64,000 bases of DNA, from assembly GCA_047967505.1 (NCBI GenBank), contig CM106538.1, one strand, 5' to 3'. The first letter of the stretch is position 1; each line of letters starts with the position of its first letter. The notes beneath the pieces are model-generated. The model was not told where the DNA came from. It was given only the letters and a program-made list of their open reading frames with translations, and searched no databases. The translations under genes were made by a program, and so were the position numbers. The DNA is from Dipteris shenzhenensis (Eukaryota; Polypodiophyta; Polypodiopsida; Gleicheniales). Of the stretch, positions 1 through 11,248 are shown in pieces.

Positions 1-1570
1 GGCATGCATTCTCATACCCTTGTCCAAGGCTCCTATGCTGCCTGAAGCTTGGAAGCCACAAACAAACATGACAGTAACTCGAAGTGATCCTCCCAGTGCA
101 TCTGTAAGAACCACAGAGCGTGTGACCCGTTTGGCTTTAACCCTAGTCCATTTTCTCAAGCATATGGGAAACAATCACTTTGCATTTCCTGAAATTCCTT
201 CAGTCCACGAGAGCTCGTGTCAAACTGGCACAATAATTCTGCAAAAGACTACATTTGGCATATATATCCACCAAGGCATTGCCAACAACAAGATCTCTTT
301 CCAGACCCTTTCTGGGCTGTCTTGGTATGCATTTCTCAGCCCTTGTCCATAGCTCCTATGCGGCAGCAAGCTTGCAAGATGCAAACAAACGTGACAGCAC
401 CTCAAGAAATAAATTCAGTTGCATCTGTTCAAGGCAGTAAGAACACTTGAGAATTTTATGCGATTTGGCTTTTAACCCTTCGCTCATCATTAACCGCAAT
501 TCCCCTTTCTTGTTCCTGGGCCTATCCTAAGATTACCATGGTCCATAAGACCTCATTTTTGAACTGGCACCTTGTCAAATGCTTCACATGTCTGCAACAG
601 ACCCACATTTGGCATACATATCTGCCAAGGCAAGGCCAACAACAAGATCTCTTTCCAGCCCCTTTCTGGCTCTCTCAGCTCCGCCCTTGTCCGCGACTTC
701 GATGCTGCCGCAAGCATTCAATGAGATCATTATCCACTCAAACCATGGACTGTACGCAGTAAGAAAAAAAGATAATGTGACCCGTTTGGGTTCACCCCTT
801 ATCCTATCATGCTCTCAAGCACATGGAAAACAATCTCACTCTCTCCTTCTGGGCATATCCTGATGTCAGAGTAGTCCAGGAGACCTTGTCTCAAACTGGC
901 AGCTTGTTAAACGTGGCCCATACTTTTGCAACAGACCCATAGTTGCAGCAAGCAGAGAGCATGACCCTCCTGAGATCAGTGCAGTCCACTGGGCTTTGTC
1001 TCAACTCACAGCTTTGTTAAACACTTTCCATGCTTCTGCAACAAACCCACATTTGGCATCCATATCCACCAAAAAAATGCCAACAACAAGATTTTCCAGC
1101 ACACCTTTCTGGCTATCTTGGTATGCATTTCTCTGCCCTCCAAGGTCCTATGCTGCCACAAGCTTTCAAGCAGAAAACAAGCGTGACAACATCTGCAAAG
1201 AGACCCCCCAGTTGCAACTGATAGAGACAGTTTGGTGCTTCCTCACCAAGCCCCTACTCGACGTATACTACAATCAGTGTGTTCCTCCAGGAGACTGCAT
1301 CTTAATCTGACAGTTTGTCAATTACTTCCCATACTTCTTAAAATGAGCCACATTTGGGCAACATATCCATCAAGGTGTTGCCAACAATATGTCCTTCCTA
1401 CGCCTTTCTGGCTATCTGGCATGATTCTTTCACCCTCGTCCATGGTTCCTATGCTGCCACAGGCTTTTAAGCTGCAATCAAATGTGACAGCATTTGGAGA
1501 GAGACAGTCCGTTGCAACTCTTAGAGACAGTGCAGGCAGATTGCATTTGGCGGCGGGAGCCATCGGAGTT
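1..1570. repeat. diverged tandem repeats of about 300-450 bp
   Basis: At least four and probably five diverged copies of one unit fill this stretch. The best anchor is the string ACATTTGGCA or close variants, at about 251, 605, 1049 and 1349. Each anchor is followed by CCAACAACAAGAT-like sequence, CTTTCTGGCT-like sequence, and a CCTATGCTGCC-like string some 90-100 bases further on. Spacing is uneven (about 354, 445 and 300 bp), so units have gained or lost sequence. ORFs here are short, change frame from unit to unit and look like no protein I know. The array ends about 230 bp beyond the stop codon of the minus-strand PPR gene. I see no LTR or terminal inverted repeat, so I call it an old local tandem repeat. 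Confidence 0.7.
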
Positions 1571-1801
1571 GAACCCAAGAAACCGCCACAACCATAACAA
1601 GAACAGCTACAACAACAGCAAAGATTACTGTAGTAGCACCAGATTCCCTATATACGGAAAAAATAAATAGGGCAAAAACAGAAATACCAACAATGAAGCA
1701 AATAATTGCCAGTACCTAAGAGAGTGAGCCCGTTTTGTGAGTGTACTGTCTTAGATTTACAAAATGCTCGGTTGAAAGTCCATCCTTAGTCTAGCATTGG
1801 A

Positions 1802-4133
1802 TCAGTGACGCCTTTTCCTGAATTTCTTGCCTTGTTTTACTTTAATGAAGCCATATTGTTGCCTTTGCAATCCTATAACAGTTTTCATGTCGCTTTGCCA
1901 CTTAGCCTCATATTTGGAATCTAAAATGGTCCTCAGCTTTAAATATGTGAGCTTGTCAGGTAATTGGTGATTTCTGCACATCTCGTCATGATACATGAAT
2001 GCCTTTTTGAAATCTCGCACCCGTAGAAAAGTGAAAATTAGAGTGGTATAAGTGAATGAATCAGGAGCAAAACCTGCAGAATGCATCTCCTTCAAGATTT
2101 GAGGGATCTTGGAGTGTTGGCCCCCTCGGGCGTAGGCATTCAGAAGCATATTATAAGTTTTCCTATCAGGCTTGTATCCTAGCTTGGCAAACTCAAATAT
2201 TACATCTCTTGCCTCTGAGTAACAGCCTTGTCTTGCAAATGCGTCCAGTATAACAATGAAAGTAGCCCGTGTTCCCCTGCAATTCTCCTTCTGCATCTTT
2301 CTCCAAACATCCTTTAGCGTTTCCAGGTCACCAGCCTGCCTATAACCATGCAATAATGAAGTATAAATTTCTACAGTTGGACGTATCCCTTCTCTTAGCA
2401 TACTTTCAAATACAAGTCCAGCCTTTTTATGCCACCCATCTGTTGCATATGCATGAATGAGAGCTCCATATGAAAAGGAGTTTGCACGGACCCCATTCTT
2501 CTTCATGCGTAAAAAAACATTGGCTGCTTTCTCACTTAATCCTTTCCAAGCATAGGCATTGATCAATGCTGAATATGACCTCACATCAGGCTTTAGCCCT
2601 TTATTATGCATCTCTTGTAAAAGAGCTTCTGCTGCTTCAAACTTACGTAATCTGCCGTATGCATCAATCAAAGAATTGTAAGTAGAAACCGATGGGCGTA
2701 TGCCTTTTGCTTTCATCTCCGAAAATAGGCCTTCAGCCTCCTCCAACATGTTTGCCTTCCCATAGCCATCAATTAAAGTGTTGTAAATAATAACATTAGG
2801 AATCAATCCCCGACCTTCCATTTCTGACATGACCATAAGAGCTTGTTCTCTAAGCCCTTTTTCACACAAGGCTTTTATAAGCGCCGCAAAAGCAGTATGG
2901 CCGGCATCAATGTTTCTTTCTTGCATATTACAAAAGATTCTCCACACATCTTCCACCCCACAGTTGCTCTTCCGTGCCAAGGTTATCAATATACAGAAAG
3001 TAACACTGTCCGGCTCTACGTTTAGCCTTGGCATCTCCTTAAAAATCATCAGGGCTTCGTCATACCTATACAGTAAAACATTCCAGGAGGCAAGAACAAG
3101 CTTTTTCATTGAAATAAAAGTCATGGATTCGAGAGACAGTGACTGGACAAGATATGTGAAGGACAAGGCGCTCTTATCCAAAATAATTGAATGGAACGCA
3201 TCTATACCTGCTGTGTTTTGAAAAGGAAGACATCAAAGCATTGAGCACCTTCACGGAACGTATGTCTCTCAGATCTTTCATGTTGTCAAACAGAATAAGC
3301 GCCCGATCGACCATACCAGCATCCCCAAGAAGGGAAAAGATCGTGCAGAAGCTTCTGGAATCGAGAAGACACGGATCGTGAAGGCGCATCCATTCAAAAA
3401 ACGACAGTGCAGGTAGAAAGAGGCGCTCTGCCCGGAGTCTGTAGAGTATCGCATTACCACATATGGTATCTATCCGACCAGTAAAAGAGCCCAAACACTC
3501 GTCAAGCATCACGTTCTTGGGTAGACCTTTGGCAATTTCCAGAACCGACCGGATGACATCTCCGTACTCAGCTTCGCAATCTTCATAAGGCTCCATGGCA
3601 GAAACAAGAGGAGGAGCTGCGGCATTATCCTCAACGTTTTCTCCGTAGGTTCCTTGCTTATTGGAAAGACCGAGGGAAGATACTTCGTCCGCTAAATTGA
3701 AATGTTCTTCCAGGAAACGATTAGTTGCCCGTGCTTGAGCGTCAGGGAAGACTGCACTTTCCGCAAAATTTTCTCGTGAAACGACGTAGGTTCCTTGCTT
3801 ATTGGAAAGAGCGAGGGACGATACTCCGTCCGCTAAATTGAAATGTTTTTCAAGGAAAGGAATAGTTGCCTGTGCGTGATGGTCAGGGAAGACGGGAGCC
3901 AAGGTCGTGCGATCCTCCAAAGCAGGATAGGAAGGGAGATTTTCTGCGATGGGGATGGGAAAGTGCTTATTCAAGGGAAGGGTAGGGGGAGGGGCAGAGA
4001 GGTGAGGCAAGGCGAGGTTGGATTGTTCACGTCGATGGAGGATGTGAAGAAAGATGGGAGGGAAGGAGGGGTGAAGGTGAGGGTGAAGCTTGGGAGGCTG
4101 GGAGAAGCTGCATGTGAAGATGATGGCGGCCAT
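1802..4133 (-). CDS. EMB1006: P-class PPR protein, EMB1006 (At5g50280)-like, probably plastid
   Basis: Two exons join to 2190 nt, 729 codons plus TGA (stop 1804-1802). Exon 1 is 4133-3208, with donor CAG|GTATAG. The intron is 3207-3066 (142 bp). Exon 2 starts at 3065 after TATAG|G, and the splice is phase 2 within an Arg codon. I start at the ATG at 4133; the open frame reaches back two codons to a TTG at 4139. The N-terminus (about 40 residues) is rich in Ser, Pro, His and Leu and poor in acids, as in a transit peptide. About 12-13 tandem 35-residue P-type PPR motifs follow, from roughly residue 260 to 690, then a basic tail ending KKFRKRRH. The frame, length and tail match what I remember of Arabidopsis EMB1006, needed for embryo development. 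P-class PPR proteins bind organellar RNA; the RNA target is unknown. An internal duplication lies before the repeats. Orthology rests on recall, not on a search. Confidence 0.9.
3645..3890 (-). repeat. in-frame duplication in the PPR N-terminal linker
   Basis: Two copies of a 35-residue block lie at protein residues about 82-116 (DNA 3890-3786) and 129-163 (3749-3645), 47 residues apart. Both start FPD, contain HFNLAD and end SNKQGTY, with few differences between. The duplication lies between the presumed transit peptide and the first PPR motif and keeps the reading frame. Confidence 0.9.
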
Positions 4134-4207
4134 AGCCAAAAGCTCCTACACACAGTTTGCCAGTTCATTTGAAACTCAACCTATAGAGTGACATAATTAT
4201 AGAGCGA

Positions 4208-4215
4208 TTTATATA
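4208..4215 (-). promoter_or_regulatory. TATA box of the PPR gene
   Basis: TATATAAA on the minus strand, 75 bases upstream of the ATG at 4133. This leaves room for a transcription start some 30 bases downstream and a short 5' UTR. It is the only good TATA motif close to the gene. Confidence 0.55.
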
Positions 4216-4494
4216 TCTCCACTTCTCAAGACCACTAGCCTCCTCACCCGTCTACCCTACACCGTTTACATGTACAGCTCCGCTCGGCCTCAAGAGGCTA
4301 TCATGTCATTAATTTCAATAAATAGTACAAGATGGCAATTCTCCAAATTGAAAAGATGCATGCACTTTCCTCATATGCATGCAAAATGTTTCAATCAATG
4401 GGAGTTTTTTATGACATGAACTTTCGATCTAGACGTCGAGAAGAAGGTGATGACACACGCATGCATGCACGCGAACACACATACACACAGAGTG

Positions 4495-4500
<6 letters not shown>

Positions 4501-4556
<56 letters not shown>

Positions 4557-4557
4557 G
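4501..4557. repeat. compound (TG)n(AG)n microsatellite
   Basis: A perfect TG run (4501-4536) passes directly into an AG run (4537-4556). ORFs reading through it are low-complexity artefacts. Confidence 0.98.
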
Positions 4558-5539
4558 GTTGCTTGCTATGCCTGAGGGGAAGGGTTGAAATTAGACTACT
4601 AACATCACCAAATTTATTAAGTGTGCCATGGTCAGAGCTAGCAATGTTGGCAAGGCTTGTATGTTGATCTCGTATACCAACAATATAACAAAATAACTTT
4701 TATAAACACAACAAACATTTAAAAGCAAGCAACTTACTCTGACCAAAAAAATTATTTATAACAGAGTACTTCAAAATATTACATCCAAAAGTGGAGTCAC
4801 ATGTTCGAATATGCAATATCTACATCCAAGAACCGAGTAATATGTCCAAATACACATCGACGAACAAAGTCATAACTGAACATACAAAATCTACAATAGA
4901 CACAAACATCCCTAGAAAAGCCTGCAGCCATGTACTCCATGTCTGTATCCGCGACGAACATACTACGGACTACAAACAATTGGATCTAGACCCACATCAA
5001 ACAAAAAGACAATTTAAGGACTATAATTATTGAGCCATAAAACTTTTATGTTGATAAACCTAACTCATTCGTTAGACTGCTTACTCTGACGCAAAGGGCT
5101 GCAATAATGTGGAGAAAGGTGTGCATATAGTCCCCATTTTGCCCTCAATAGAAAGCATTTAATCTCATACGTGCATAATATCCAAACCTAGCAGATAGTG
5201 ACGGTCTGCGGTCTATCATCTCCACTCAGCCGGCGAGGAATGACACTGTAATATCCAAAGTGGACTCGTCCCGCCAAAGGACGGTCAACATGGAGATCCA
5301 TTACAAACCTTGAATCAAGAACAGACCTAAAGGAAAAACAATCGCACGTTTACCCACTCATATATAATCCAAATAACCTTTTGTTTTAACAAAAATAAAG
5401 CAACAAACAGTATACACATTTTCTACCCAAGGTAGCTCTCCAACTCATGTAGCTGCAACATTAGTTGCCACTCTTCGATGACCTCGAGTCTACAAGATCT
5501 GTATATTTATACAAGTCAATGACTCTACTATTAAATAGG
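4558..5539. other. intergenic, no gene recognised
   Basis: AT-rich sequence with only short ORFs and no protein motif I recognise on either strand. Part may belong to the Helitron whose helicase tail follows at 5540, but no Helitron 5' terminus could be placed. Confidence 0.5.
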
Positions 5540-5988
5540 TCAACATAGAACTTGGCTATCAAGCAATTACGTACTACCACCTATGCTCTTGTTTCGGTGA
5601 CGAACGTGAATTGCCCAAGCATCCTATCGCATTGCAAGGAAGAAACGTAAGTGTGAATCTATATATACGGAAAAAACAATGGACTTTCTAAACCACAATT
5701 TCCAAAGAAAACAATCAGTAGTATGTTGCAAACCCTTTGCTTAAATGGAACATGACAACAAACAAGGCACAGGGCCAAATGTTGTTTGTTTTAGGACTAC
5801 ACTTGGCGACGCTAGTGTTCAGTCATGGGCAACTGTATGTTGCATTGTCGCGTGTCCTAGCATTGAATGCTATGAAGGTGTTCATTCTGGAGAATGTGTG
5901 TGATGCCAATGACGAGGATGCAGAAAATATTTCTACCGCAAATGTTGTAAACAGTGAAGTTTTGCAATTGGCAATAGCAAGAGCCTAG
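5540..5988 (+). pseudogene. Helitron helicase (Pif1-like) C-terminal fragment
   Basis: The frame at 5737-5988 carries NKAQGQ, then a hydrophobic stretch, then FSHGQLYVALSRV. This is the most conserved C-terminal block of the Pif1-type helicase domain of plant Helitron replication proteins (motifs V/VI). It ends naturally with a short tail and TAG. Upstream, at 5540-5730, weaker pieces in other frames (an NLAIKQLR-like block and an FQRKQ-like block) match the preceding helicase segment, so the copy is frameshifted. The Rep domain and the rest of the helicase are absent. Helitrons transpose by rolling-circle replication; this copy cannot. I could not place the CTRR 3' end or its hairpin with confidence. 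Confidence 0.8.
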
Positions 5989-6270
5989 CAGTATGCCATT
6001 GTTCTTTCAAGCCCTCTAAGACTTTCTTGGGTGGCAAATCTTCATTTATGTAATCTTTGTATAGCTTTTTTTTACTTCATTCAATATTTCATCCAAGAAC
6101 TGTCATATGTCCTGGGGAATGCTAGCTATATATACAATATTAAGTGAGATTAATATTTCATGACTTTGTCCTTGAAGTGTAATAAGAACATTCACTACAT
6201 GAGTGTAGAAGAGAAATCTACATTGCAATATTGCACCACTCAGCCAAGAAATTGCCTTCGCCTCATGTCG

Positions 6271-6271
<1 letters not shown>

Positions 6272-6329
<58 letters not shown>

Positions 6330-6404
6330 CTCCCTCTCTCACCTTTATAAACTTTAAAAATCAATAAGACTCAAACATCTCTCTCTCTCTCTCTCTCTCT
6401 CTCC
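6272..6404. repeat. two (TC)n microsatellites and a (TATC)n run
   Basis: A (TC)n run (about 6272-6312) passes into TATC repeats (to about 6328). After some 50 bases a second (CT)n run follows (about 6377-6403) with a C-rich end. Confidence 0.95.
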
Positions 6405-8053
6405 CCTCCCCCCCACTCTTGAATTATTCAAAAGTTGGAAATGAAGAAAACGTGCAAATCAATGTGCTTTGGAAGGTTGGTGTCTCCTCAACCTTCCAAA
6501 TCGCATTCTTCTACCCAAAGTTTCATGCATGCATTTTTGGCCTGCCCTAGGGGTAGACATAGTGCTCGTTTGAAACGAGCAAAGCAAAAATTCAGATTAA
6601 ATCAAATTACAAAATACAAAATTTCTGACGATCCACTTAATGACTTTGCATTGGATGCATGCTGCAAGCATTCAATAGTCTCGACGTGGCAGATTGAATA
6701 TTTAATGGATTGCATGCAATTCGCAGCGGCTATTGTTCAACAAAGGTTTGCGGGAGGCAACCGGAAGCGTTGAGAGCATGCATTTCGTGTTACGCGCACA
6801 TGCTATTGTTCAACAGAGGCTTGCAGGAGAGCGCCAGGCGTAGCTAAGGAGGGCAACGTGCAGGTTTGTTAGAGTCCTTCCCTCCTTCCACTGTTTTCTT
6901 TGTGTTGGCTTTACTTGATTGTGCCAGTAGCCTAATTAGCTTCGTTGGTGAAAGCCCTGCTCGCATGGCTCCTAAAGGTCGGCGAGGTGCTCAACCTCCA
7001 CAGGCGGACCTAAGCGATGGGGATGATTTGAAAAGGGTGCCGCTCTCTTGGCAAAATCGAGAGCACTCCTATTCAACGGCCTCTGCGAAACTTGTTCACA
7101 AATCCTTCATCAACGGCCACTATCTCCTCACGTACGTGTGGCTTTCAAGGCACAGTTTTCTTTGTGTTGGCTATGTTTTTTTATGTCAGTAGCCTAATTT
7201 TGCTTTGTACCACTTAGCATTGTGCGTGGCATCCAATTTACACCTCTCTGCATTGAAGAGAGTGGTTAAGCAGAAGTTCGGCGAGTAGATATCATCTTTG
7301 GTCACGAATGATCTTGCACTTAATTGCGCCGAACTAGATCATTAGTGGTAGCATTGGAAAATATGGAATTGGTGAGGAGTTTCAACTGGTTTTTGTAGTT
7401 CGTCCATTATTGGGATATTCCTTACGTCTCTCAAATTCTGTGTTCTATCATTCGGGTGGTTCTTCTTGGCTATTTAAGTGGACCATGGACGGAAGGTATG
7501 TGCACTATCTTTTCTTGGTCATATTTGCTATTGCTATGGACGCTTCTGCTAAATTTATGGAAACAGATAGTGGAAACTTTGCTGAAGGTCTGTACTTTTG
7601 ATTGTCTTCCACTTCCAGTGTCTTTCGTCTTTTCTTTCTTCCGCCTTCAAGAGTCGCGTGGTTTTTGTTTTTTGTAAATGCTATTTCTTTGCGTACCTTC
7701 AGTACATGAATCTAACAGGGTTTCTTTTGGCAAGTATTGCCCAAGCGTGCCCAGATTATCAGCCCTCTCCTAGCCATCCTTCCAAAGAAATGGCGGCCCT
7801 GTAAGAAAATGAACGGGAAATGAATGGGAGAACATTGCTGACGGTAAGGTTCTTTCTTTCAAATGACGAATTCTTATGGTGGTCGTGAGGTTAGGAGTAC
7901 ATCAATCTACCGACGCAGTTTTCTCTAATCGCTTATGCATGTACGCACGTCTACATGCTTCTTTGTCATTCACACCAACGACCTTCTGCCAAATCTTCTT
8001 TGTCATACTTTTTGTCTTCTCGTGCTGTCTTCTTCTCAACGTTGAGGTGACTA
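6405..8053. other. unrecognised sequence left of the CACTA element
   Basis: Short plus-strand ORFs occur at 6435-6773, 6866-7192 and 7410-7804. The second contains a basic MAPKGRRGAQPP start and a possible splice donor near 7130. None resembles a family I know and none continues convincingly. The same host sequence resumes after the CACTA element at 15,576, and both sides carry the string TTGAGGTGACT. It may be a broken host or transposon gene, but I cannot support one. Confidence 0.4.
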
Positions 8054-8056
8054 TTA

Positions 8057-8084
8057 CACAACAAGACAAAGCACCCATAGACGC
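8057..8084 (+). repeat. left terminal inverted repeat of the CACTA element
   Basis: Starts CACAACAAGACAAAGC and runs straight into the first TAGACGC motif. It matches the reverse complement of 15545-15572 at 24 of 28 positions. The preceding TTA (8054-8056) is the target duplication. Confidence 0.9.
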
Positions 8085-8316
8085 ATGCACAGATGCGTTT
8101 CATGAACTAAATAAAAAACTTATGGGCGCGTCTATTTGCGTATCTGGAGACCCACGTCTAATTGCGCATCTATATATCAGACACACGTGCATATAGACGC
8201 GCAGTCAGACGCATAAATAGACGTGCTTATAAACGCGTTTATAGACGCACATATAGACGCAAGTCGAACAGACAGACGCGTATATAAATGCATTTTTAAA
8301 CGCATTGATAGACGCG
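8077..8316. repeat. CACTA subterminal repeat cluster 1
   Basis: More than a dozen degenerate copies of TCTATAGACGCG or its reverse complement, in both orientations, packed within 240 bp of the left end. Typical of subterminal transposase-binding regions of CACTA elements; binding itself is inferred. Confidence 0.85.
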
Positions 8317-8635
8317 CTTTATTTTATTTTATTTTTTTTACAGAATACTGTGTATGTTGTGTATGCTATATAGTTACAAGAATCCCATATCCACATTGTG
8401 TAATTCAATTCTTACAGCCAACCGCATTTTAATTACAATTCCAAATAAAACATTACAACTCCAAAACGCAATAAAATTGAAAGCTCAAAAAGTGCTTGTA
8501 TATACATATAGCACGAAGCTAAGCCATGTCATGTGGCTTCAAGTACAAAAAATAAGAGGAGTGTATATACAAGAGGCACAAAACCAAGCCAGTGGCTTTA
8601 AGTACAAAAAAGAGTAGCTAGCACTACTTATACGA

Positions 8636-10357
8636 CTAATCTATGTTCTCCAGGTCCTCGCTCCCTTCCACGCTCCCTTCTGCACTCGGGGGGGTCACTA
8701 TGTATAAACCCTCTATATCACGTGCGTTCAAGGCCTATATTTAAAGTCCCTTATATGTAAAAATTTTCATTAATAAAATGTACCCCTTTTCTATACAAAT
8801 CTGTAAATTTTTTCCAAACCTATTTTAAATAGTCCCTTATGTATATTTATTTCTGTAAATTTTAGAAATAAAAAAAATCCTTCTGTTGAACTCACGTGAT
8901 AGGGTTACATATGATGAGTGACCCCCCCGAGCTTCTGCACTCCCTTCTGCGCCTCCTTCCTCCTCTTCCTCATCGTCTTGTGCACGGGCCTGTAAACAAG
9001 GGACAACATATATCAATGTATGAAAAATCAAATCTTTACTTATAATTTTGGCATTATTTAATTACTTTCAAATACCTGGGGGGCCGCTCCAATAGCTCGG
9101 GTATACTGCTCCTCAATAATCAACCCATCATCATAGAAGTGCCTCCATGTATCTCCTCTGCGATGGTGGCGGTGGTAGGCTGTCTCCACTGGAGTAGGGT
9201 ATCTGCCCACGATCTCAAGCTGCATGACCGCGACACACTTTGCGGAGGGATTAGTACAAAGAAACAACCTCCTGATAAACTACATAAGCAATATAATTTG
9301 AGATCGATACTTACAAATTGGGCCTCCCATGATTCAACACCCCCTGCTCCAAAATGCGCGCTTCCATATTCCTCCATCTGGATCCTCCGTGCCTCCACGT
9401 GCTGCAGACTGGGGTCCTCCCTCGCTGACTTCATTGCCTTCTTCCACTCACGCTTGTGAGCGGTGTGGGGCGGGCCCCTTGGTGGTTGACCTGCCTCAAG
9501 CCTGGCAAGCTCCGCTAGTGCCTGCCTCTTAAGCGAAGATCTTTTATTGCTAAGTATCGTAACAATCTTTGACTTCCCCCATTTATCTGTGAACTGGCGA
9601 TTGGGGGGCTTAGGATACCTAGAGCGAACAGTAGCGAGGGTCTCATCAGCCAACCTCTTTGGGTGGTCTTTGTAGTGGATAAAGCAATCTCTGTAATTGT
9701 TAGCAATTACAGAGCGCATGAAGGCCATGATGTCCTTCCCCTGCGCATCCATCAAGATGCCTCCTATCTGAGTGATGTCATAATAAATCGTACCATCACC
9801 CAGAGGCACGTCTAAATCATCTGAATCATCATCCTCCCCACCGCCACATGGCCCAAAGCATTGTGCCATGCATCCCCCACTGCTCTCCCTGCTACTACGC
9901 CTGCTACCCTGTCGTGTCGAGCTCATACGCTGGCCACTCGTAGCTGGGGACTGCACGGGACTACGCTGACCACTCGTAGCTGGAGAACTGAGTCTTGACG
10001 GCACAGGAGTACGTCGAGGCTCGCCGAGACAGAAGGACCTCCTGACGGCATGGGGGAAGGGGCATAAGACGGGATGGCAGAAGGGACATAAGACGGCATG
10101 GGGGAAGGGGCATAAGATGGTACGGGGGAAGGGGCATAAGAAGGGGCATAAGACGGCTGTGCTGACTCCACTGGGGTGATCTCAGGCGGTGTGGGGTGGC
10201 TTGGAGTCTGTAGTGCCGACTCCTGGGGAGTGTTTAGAGTACCCATCATATACCCGTATAACTCCGTAGGACTAGGAGGGTGCCCTAAAATGTTATATAA
10301 GTCCTTCCAAATAGATTCTCGGGGATCAGGTGAGCTGGAAGCGCTTCCTGGCCACAT
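8636..10357 (-). pseudogene. CACTA second gene, TNPA-like (Transposase_24-like), MITE-disrupted
   Basis: Three exons on the minus strand. Exon 1 is 10357-9315 (donor TTT|GTAAGT), exon 2 is 9219-9076 (CAG|CTTGAG to CAG|GTATTT), and exon 3 starts at 8989 (ACAG|GCCCGT). Exon 1 begins MWPGSASS, has a Ser/Pro/Tyr-rich repeat tract (about 10,040-10,160), then a conserved block with NYRDCF, YKDHP, YPKPPNRQFTDKWGKSK and GSAHFGAGG, as in plant En/Spm-type second proteins. Exon 2 encodes a His/Arg-rich block. Exon 3 is acidic (DDEEEEEGG). Lesions: a one-base frameshift near 10,020 joins the two open parts of exon 1 badly, and a 247-bp MITE (8685-8931) splits exon 3. Without the MITE and one target duplication the frame runs on to TAG at 8638-8636. 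The role, binding subterminal repeats, is inferred from En/Spm. Confidence 0.8.
8685..8931. mobile_element. 247-bp MITE, copy 1 (hAT-like by 8-bp target duplication)
   Basis: Begins CTCGGGGGGGTCACT and ends with its exact reverse complement (8917-8931). It is flanked by the perfect 8-bp duplication CTTCTGCA (8677-8684 and 8932-8939). The inverted repeat continues imperfectly inward for some 45 bp around an ACCCT..TATCACGTG core. The interior is AT-rich with no ORF of note. The same element, also 247 bp and about 97% identical, lies at 43,731-43,977. An 8-bp duplication fits the hAT superfamily; the terminal bases are not a textbook hAT end, so the superfamily is inference. Confidence 0.95.
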
Positions 10358-10435
10358 GTTGAACTAGAAAAAAGGAAAAAAATATATTACTGATGAGCTG
10401 AGAAGAAAGGGGAAGGGAAGATAGGCTTACTGTCA

Positions 10436-10662
10436 GAGCGTGTCTATAGACGCGTCTGATCTGCGCCTCTATAGACGCGTCTAACAGAGCGTCTAACAGC
10501 TCGTATAACAGAGCATCTAACAATGCGTTTAACAGAGCGTCTAATAGAGCGTGTATGGATGCATCTGTCTGTGTCTGCAACAAGCCAGACGCGCGTTTAG
10601 ACGTGCCTATAGATGCGCTTTTAGATGCGCTCTGAGACGCGCCTATAGACGCGCTCCGACAG
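10436..10662. repeat. CACTA internal repeat cluster 2
   Basis: Dense degenerate copies of TCTATAGACGCG and GAGCGTCTAA-like variants in both orientations, starting about 80 bp upstream of the minus-strand gene's ATG. Confidence 0.85.
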
Positions 10663-11061
10663 ATGGGATTTCTAAAAAGTAGAAAAGGACATTGCGCCCG
10701 ACACAAAAACGTGACACTGATACCCAAATCATGCGCTTCTTGGATACGAGAAAGTACAAATCTTGAGAGAGCAAACTTCCAAACAAGATCAACTGCAAAA
10801 AGACTTACTTGGATAGAGGTATGGAAGGTTCTTCTTTCTTTTTCAAAGTTGCTTCTCCTCCTTGTTCGTTCTCCTCTCCTTTAAGCTTAGAAGTAAGTGT
10901 GGGTGCCTTTCTCTTGAGTGTAAGCTTGGAAGTAAGTATGGGAGCCTCCCTCTTAAGCGTCGAAACTATGGATCTGCTAATAAAGAAGGAAGCAAGCCGT
11001 GCGAAGTATAAGTAATGTGAAGAAAAGCAAAGCGAGCGGCACGCCAAAAAGCAGGTTTAAA

Positions 11062-11190
11062 AGCCGCGTCTATAGTCACGTCTAATAGCGCGTCTATAGG
11101 CGCATCTAAATACACAGAGTAGACGCGCATTTAGACACACCATTAGATGCGATTTTAGACGCACTTTTAGATGCGACTATAGACGCGCCA
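11062..11190. repeat. CACTA internal repeat cluster 3
   Basis: About nine degenerate copies of the same TAGACGC-type motif, ending about 60 bp upstream of the plus-strand gene's ATG. Confidence 0.85.
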
Positions 11191-11248
11191 CAGAGTTTAA
11201 ATTAAACATTTGAAGAAGAGCAAATTTGGTGGGTTGTTTGTTTGTAGG

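Larger units (their letters stand above)
10358..11248. promoter_or_regulatory. divergent promoter region between the two CACTA genes
   Basis: The 891 bp between the start codons of the minus gene (10357) and the plus gene (11249). It holds two further clusters of the TAGACGC repeat (below), separated by about 400 bp without the motif. No TATA box is clear enough to name. Confidence 0.5.

Noticed and set aside
2056-3225. Plus-strand ORFs of 60-130 codons across the PPR gene
   Set aside because: Antisense shadows of the PPR exons; no independent features.
4332-4667. 111-codon ORF with Val/Cys and Arg/Glu runs
   Set aside because: Reads through the (TG)n(AG)n microsatellite; no homology.
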